A model generated the notes under the pieces. The model did no database searches. It saw only the letters and a list, made by a program, of their open reading frames with translations, and had not been told where the DNA came from. The position numbers and the translations under genes were made by a program. This document shows, piece by piece, positions 62,318 through 64,000 of a DNA stretch of 64,000 bases. How positions within the stretch are numbered: position 1 is the first letter of the stretch; each line of letters begins with the position of its first letter. The stretch is from Thalassospira mesophila (lineage in GTDB: Bacteria > Pseudomonadota > Alphaproteobacteria > Rhodospirillales > Thalassospiraceae): the NCBI RefSeq assembly GCF_002115755.1, contig NZ_JFKA01000002.1:124001-188000 (forward strand), read 5' to 3'.

Positions 62318-62923
62318 TTACCAGAAATCTTCGCGACGCACCGTGAAGCTTTCAGAAATGGTGGCATATTCCTGATAGCCAAGGCGGGTAAGCGGCTCGA
62401 ACAGGGTGATATCAACCATGCCGTTTACAATAACCGCATCATCAATGTGAACGCCAACCACGGTGCCAATCACCATGGTGTTGGGTTTTTCCGGGTTGGG
62501 GCTGGGCAAATCCACAATCTGGAAAACTTTGCATTCCATATGGATCGGCACGCCTTTGATCAGATGCGGTTTCACGACTGATGCGGGCATTTTTTCCAGC
62601 CCGGCATGGACAAATTCGTCCTCGTTTGCGGGTAAGGGGGCCGAACACAGGTTAATTTCGCGCAACATTGATTTGGGTGTGATAGCGGCAACAAATTCGC
62701 CGGTGGCACGCGCATTGGCGGCACTGTCGCGCGAGGCACCGCTGGCGCTAAACATCACCATCGGCGGGGCACCGCAAACAGCATTGAAAAACGAATAGGG
62801 TGCCAGATTGGCATGACCATCCGCGCTCAGGGTTGAGATCCAGCCGATGGGGCGGGGCACAACACAGGCCTTGAACGGATCATGGGGAAGATTGTGCGCG
62901 GTTTTACCCGGTTCGTAAAACAT
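62318..62923 (-). CDS. Flavin reductase-like FMN-binding protein
   Basis: The 201-aa protein belongs to the DIM6/NTAB flavin reductase family: KACVVPRPIGWISTLSADGH, NLAPYSFFNAVCGAPPMVMF and DSAANARATGEFVAA form the FMN site. Such proteins reduce FMN or act as FMN-dependent oxidoreductases; the substrate is not readable. It lies 98 bases upstream of rlmM on the same strand. Confidence 0.87.
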   Translation of the reverse strand: MFYEPGKTAHNLPHDPFKACVVPRPIGWISTLSADGHANLAPYSFFNAVCGAPPMVMFSASGASRDSAANARATGEFVAAITPKSMLREINLCSAPLPANEDEFVHAGLEKMPASVVKPHLIKGVPIHMECKVFQIVDLPSPNPEKPNTMVIGTVVGVHIDDAVIVNGMVDITLFEPLTRLGYQEYATISESFTVRREDFW

Positions 62924-63014
62924 CTGGGGTCCTTAATTCTGATTTTTGCCGCAATTGGCAACTAGAGAAGAAAAATTACCAAATAATTGGCCCAAATATT
63001 TTGCGATGCAATGG

Positions 63015-63197
63015 GACTCTGCAGGTTTCCTCAAATTTCGCGTCGCGGCCTGATTTTTCTAAAGCTGCGGAATCTGAACCAGCGAATCGGCGATGATCAG
63101 CAAAATTCCCCAGTCTTTTGACGTGTATCCGTTAAGATTGTCTAAACAACTGAAATTCCATTCAAAGTATCGCGACTCCGCAATAATTTTCGGAGTC
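63015..63197. promoter_or_regulatory. Cluster of five GANTC sites upstream of ccrM
   Basis: GANTC, the CcrM target, occurs at 63015, 63070, 63084, 63174 and 63193. The last two sit in the arms of a perfect inverted repeat GACTCCG / CGGAGTC (63174-63180 with 63191-63197). About 0.7 sites would be expected by chance in this length. Methylation-dependent control of ccrM is known in Caulobacter. The rest of the 332-base gap shows only the CtrA-like box. Confidence 0.8.
63132..63147. promoter_or_regulatory. CtrA-like box upstream of ccrM
   Basis: TTAA-N7-TAAAC differs from the CtrA consensus TTAA-N7-TTAAC by one base. It lies 109 bases before the ccrM start and among GANTC sites, as in other alphaproteobacteria where CtrA drives ccrM. 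Confidence 0.5.
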
Positions 63198-63219
63198 TGT
63201 TAACTTTTTGCGCTCATGA

Positions 63220-64000
<781 letters not shown>

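Overview
The window looks like chromosomal DNA of an alphaproteobacterium, most likely a Thalassospira-like member of the Rhodospirillales. This rests on gene content and order: a CcrM-type methyltransferase behind a cluster of GANTC sites, ccoNOQP-ccoGHIS with an FNR-type regulator, ffh-rpsP-rimM-trmD-rplS followed by leuC-leuD-leuB and asd, and the block proA-nadD-rsfS-rlmH plus gpmI-envC-ctpA-deacetylase-rppH. The genus is an inference; no search was run. No rRNA, tRNA, CRISPR array, transposase or prophage was seen. Coding density is high and most genes are housekeeping.

Layout. 1-1579: start of an exported ABC-transporter binding protein and its SorC-type regulator, separated by a 265-bp element with 32-bp inverted ends and two inner stem-loops (335-599). 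1808-8918: asd, a cyclopropane fatty acid synthase, a small unknown protein behind a structured leader, an AhpD-like/ECF41 sigma pair with a matching promoter, and a large single-anchor envelope protein. 9105-19173: leuB, leuD, a 62-aa unknown gene, leuC, the ribosomal/SRP cluster rplS-trmD-rimM-rpsP-ffh, then panC-panB. 19360-28670: FNR-type regulator, ccoS-I-H-G and ccoP-Q-O-N, all on the minus strand. ccoQ and ccoS are too short for ordinary ORF cut-offs but are clearly present. An exact FNR box lies at 29009-29022.

29077-37290 (plus strand): acetyltransferase-like gene, dapF, pgk, and an ABC cassette (ATPase, GldF-GldG fusion, DUF4340 protein). 37405-42363 (minus): squalene/phytoene synthase family protein, exported barrel-like protein, hydrolase, Tam-like methyltransferase, small membrane protein, rppH. 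42370-48174 (minus): divergent polysaccharide deacetylase, ctpA, envC-like, gpmI. A tandem glycine riboswitch then precedes sdaA. 50407-54806: DHFR-like protein, lipoprotein, rlmH, rsfS, nadD, proA. A cobalamin riboswitch precedes an isolated CbiM-like gene, followed by an Atm1-type ABC exporter, MOSC protein, nadB, GFA protein, rlmM, flavin reductase-like protein and the start of ccrM, which runs off the window.

The most interesting signals are regulatory or structural rather than new protein systems: the folded inverted-repeat element, the ECF41 promoter, the FNR box between ccoN and a GNAT-like gene, five GANTC sites plus a CtrA-like box before ccrM, the two riboswitches, and several candidate structured leaders. 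The GldA/FG/DUF4340 cassette is the best candidate for a poorly described protein system. All homology calls come from reading motifs, not from database searches.
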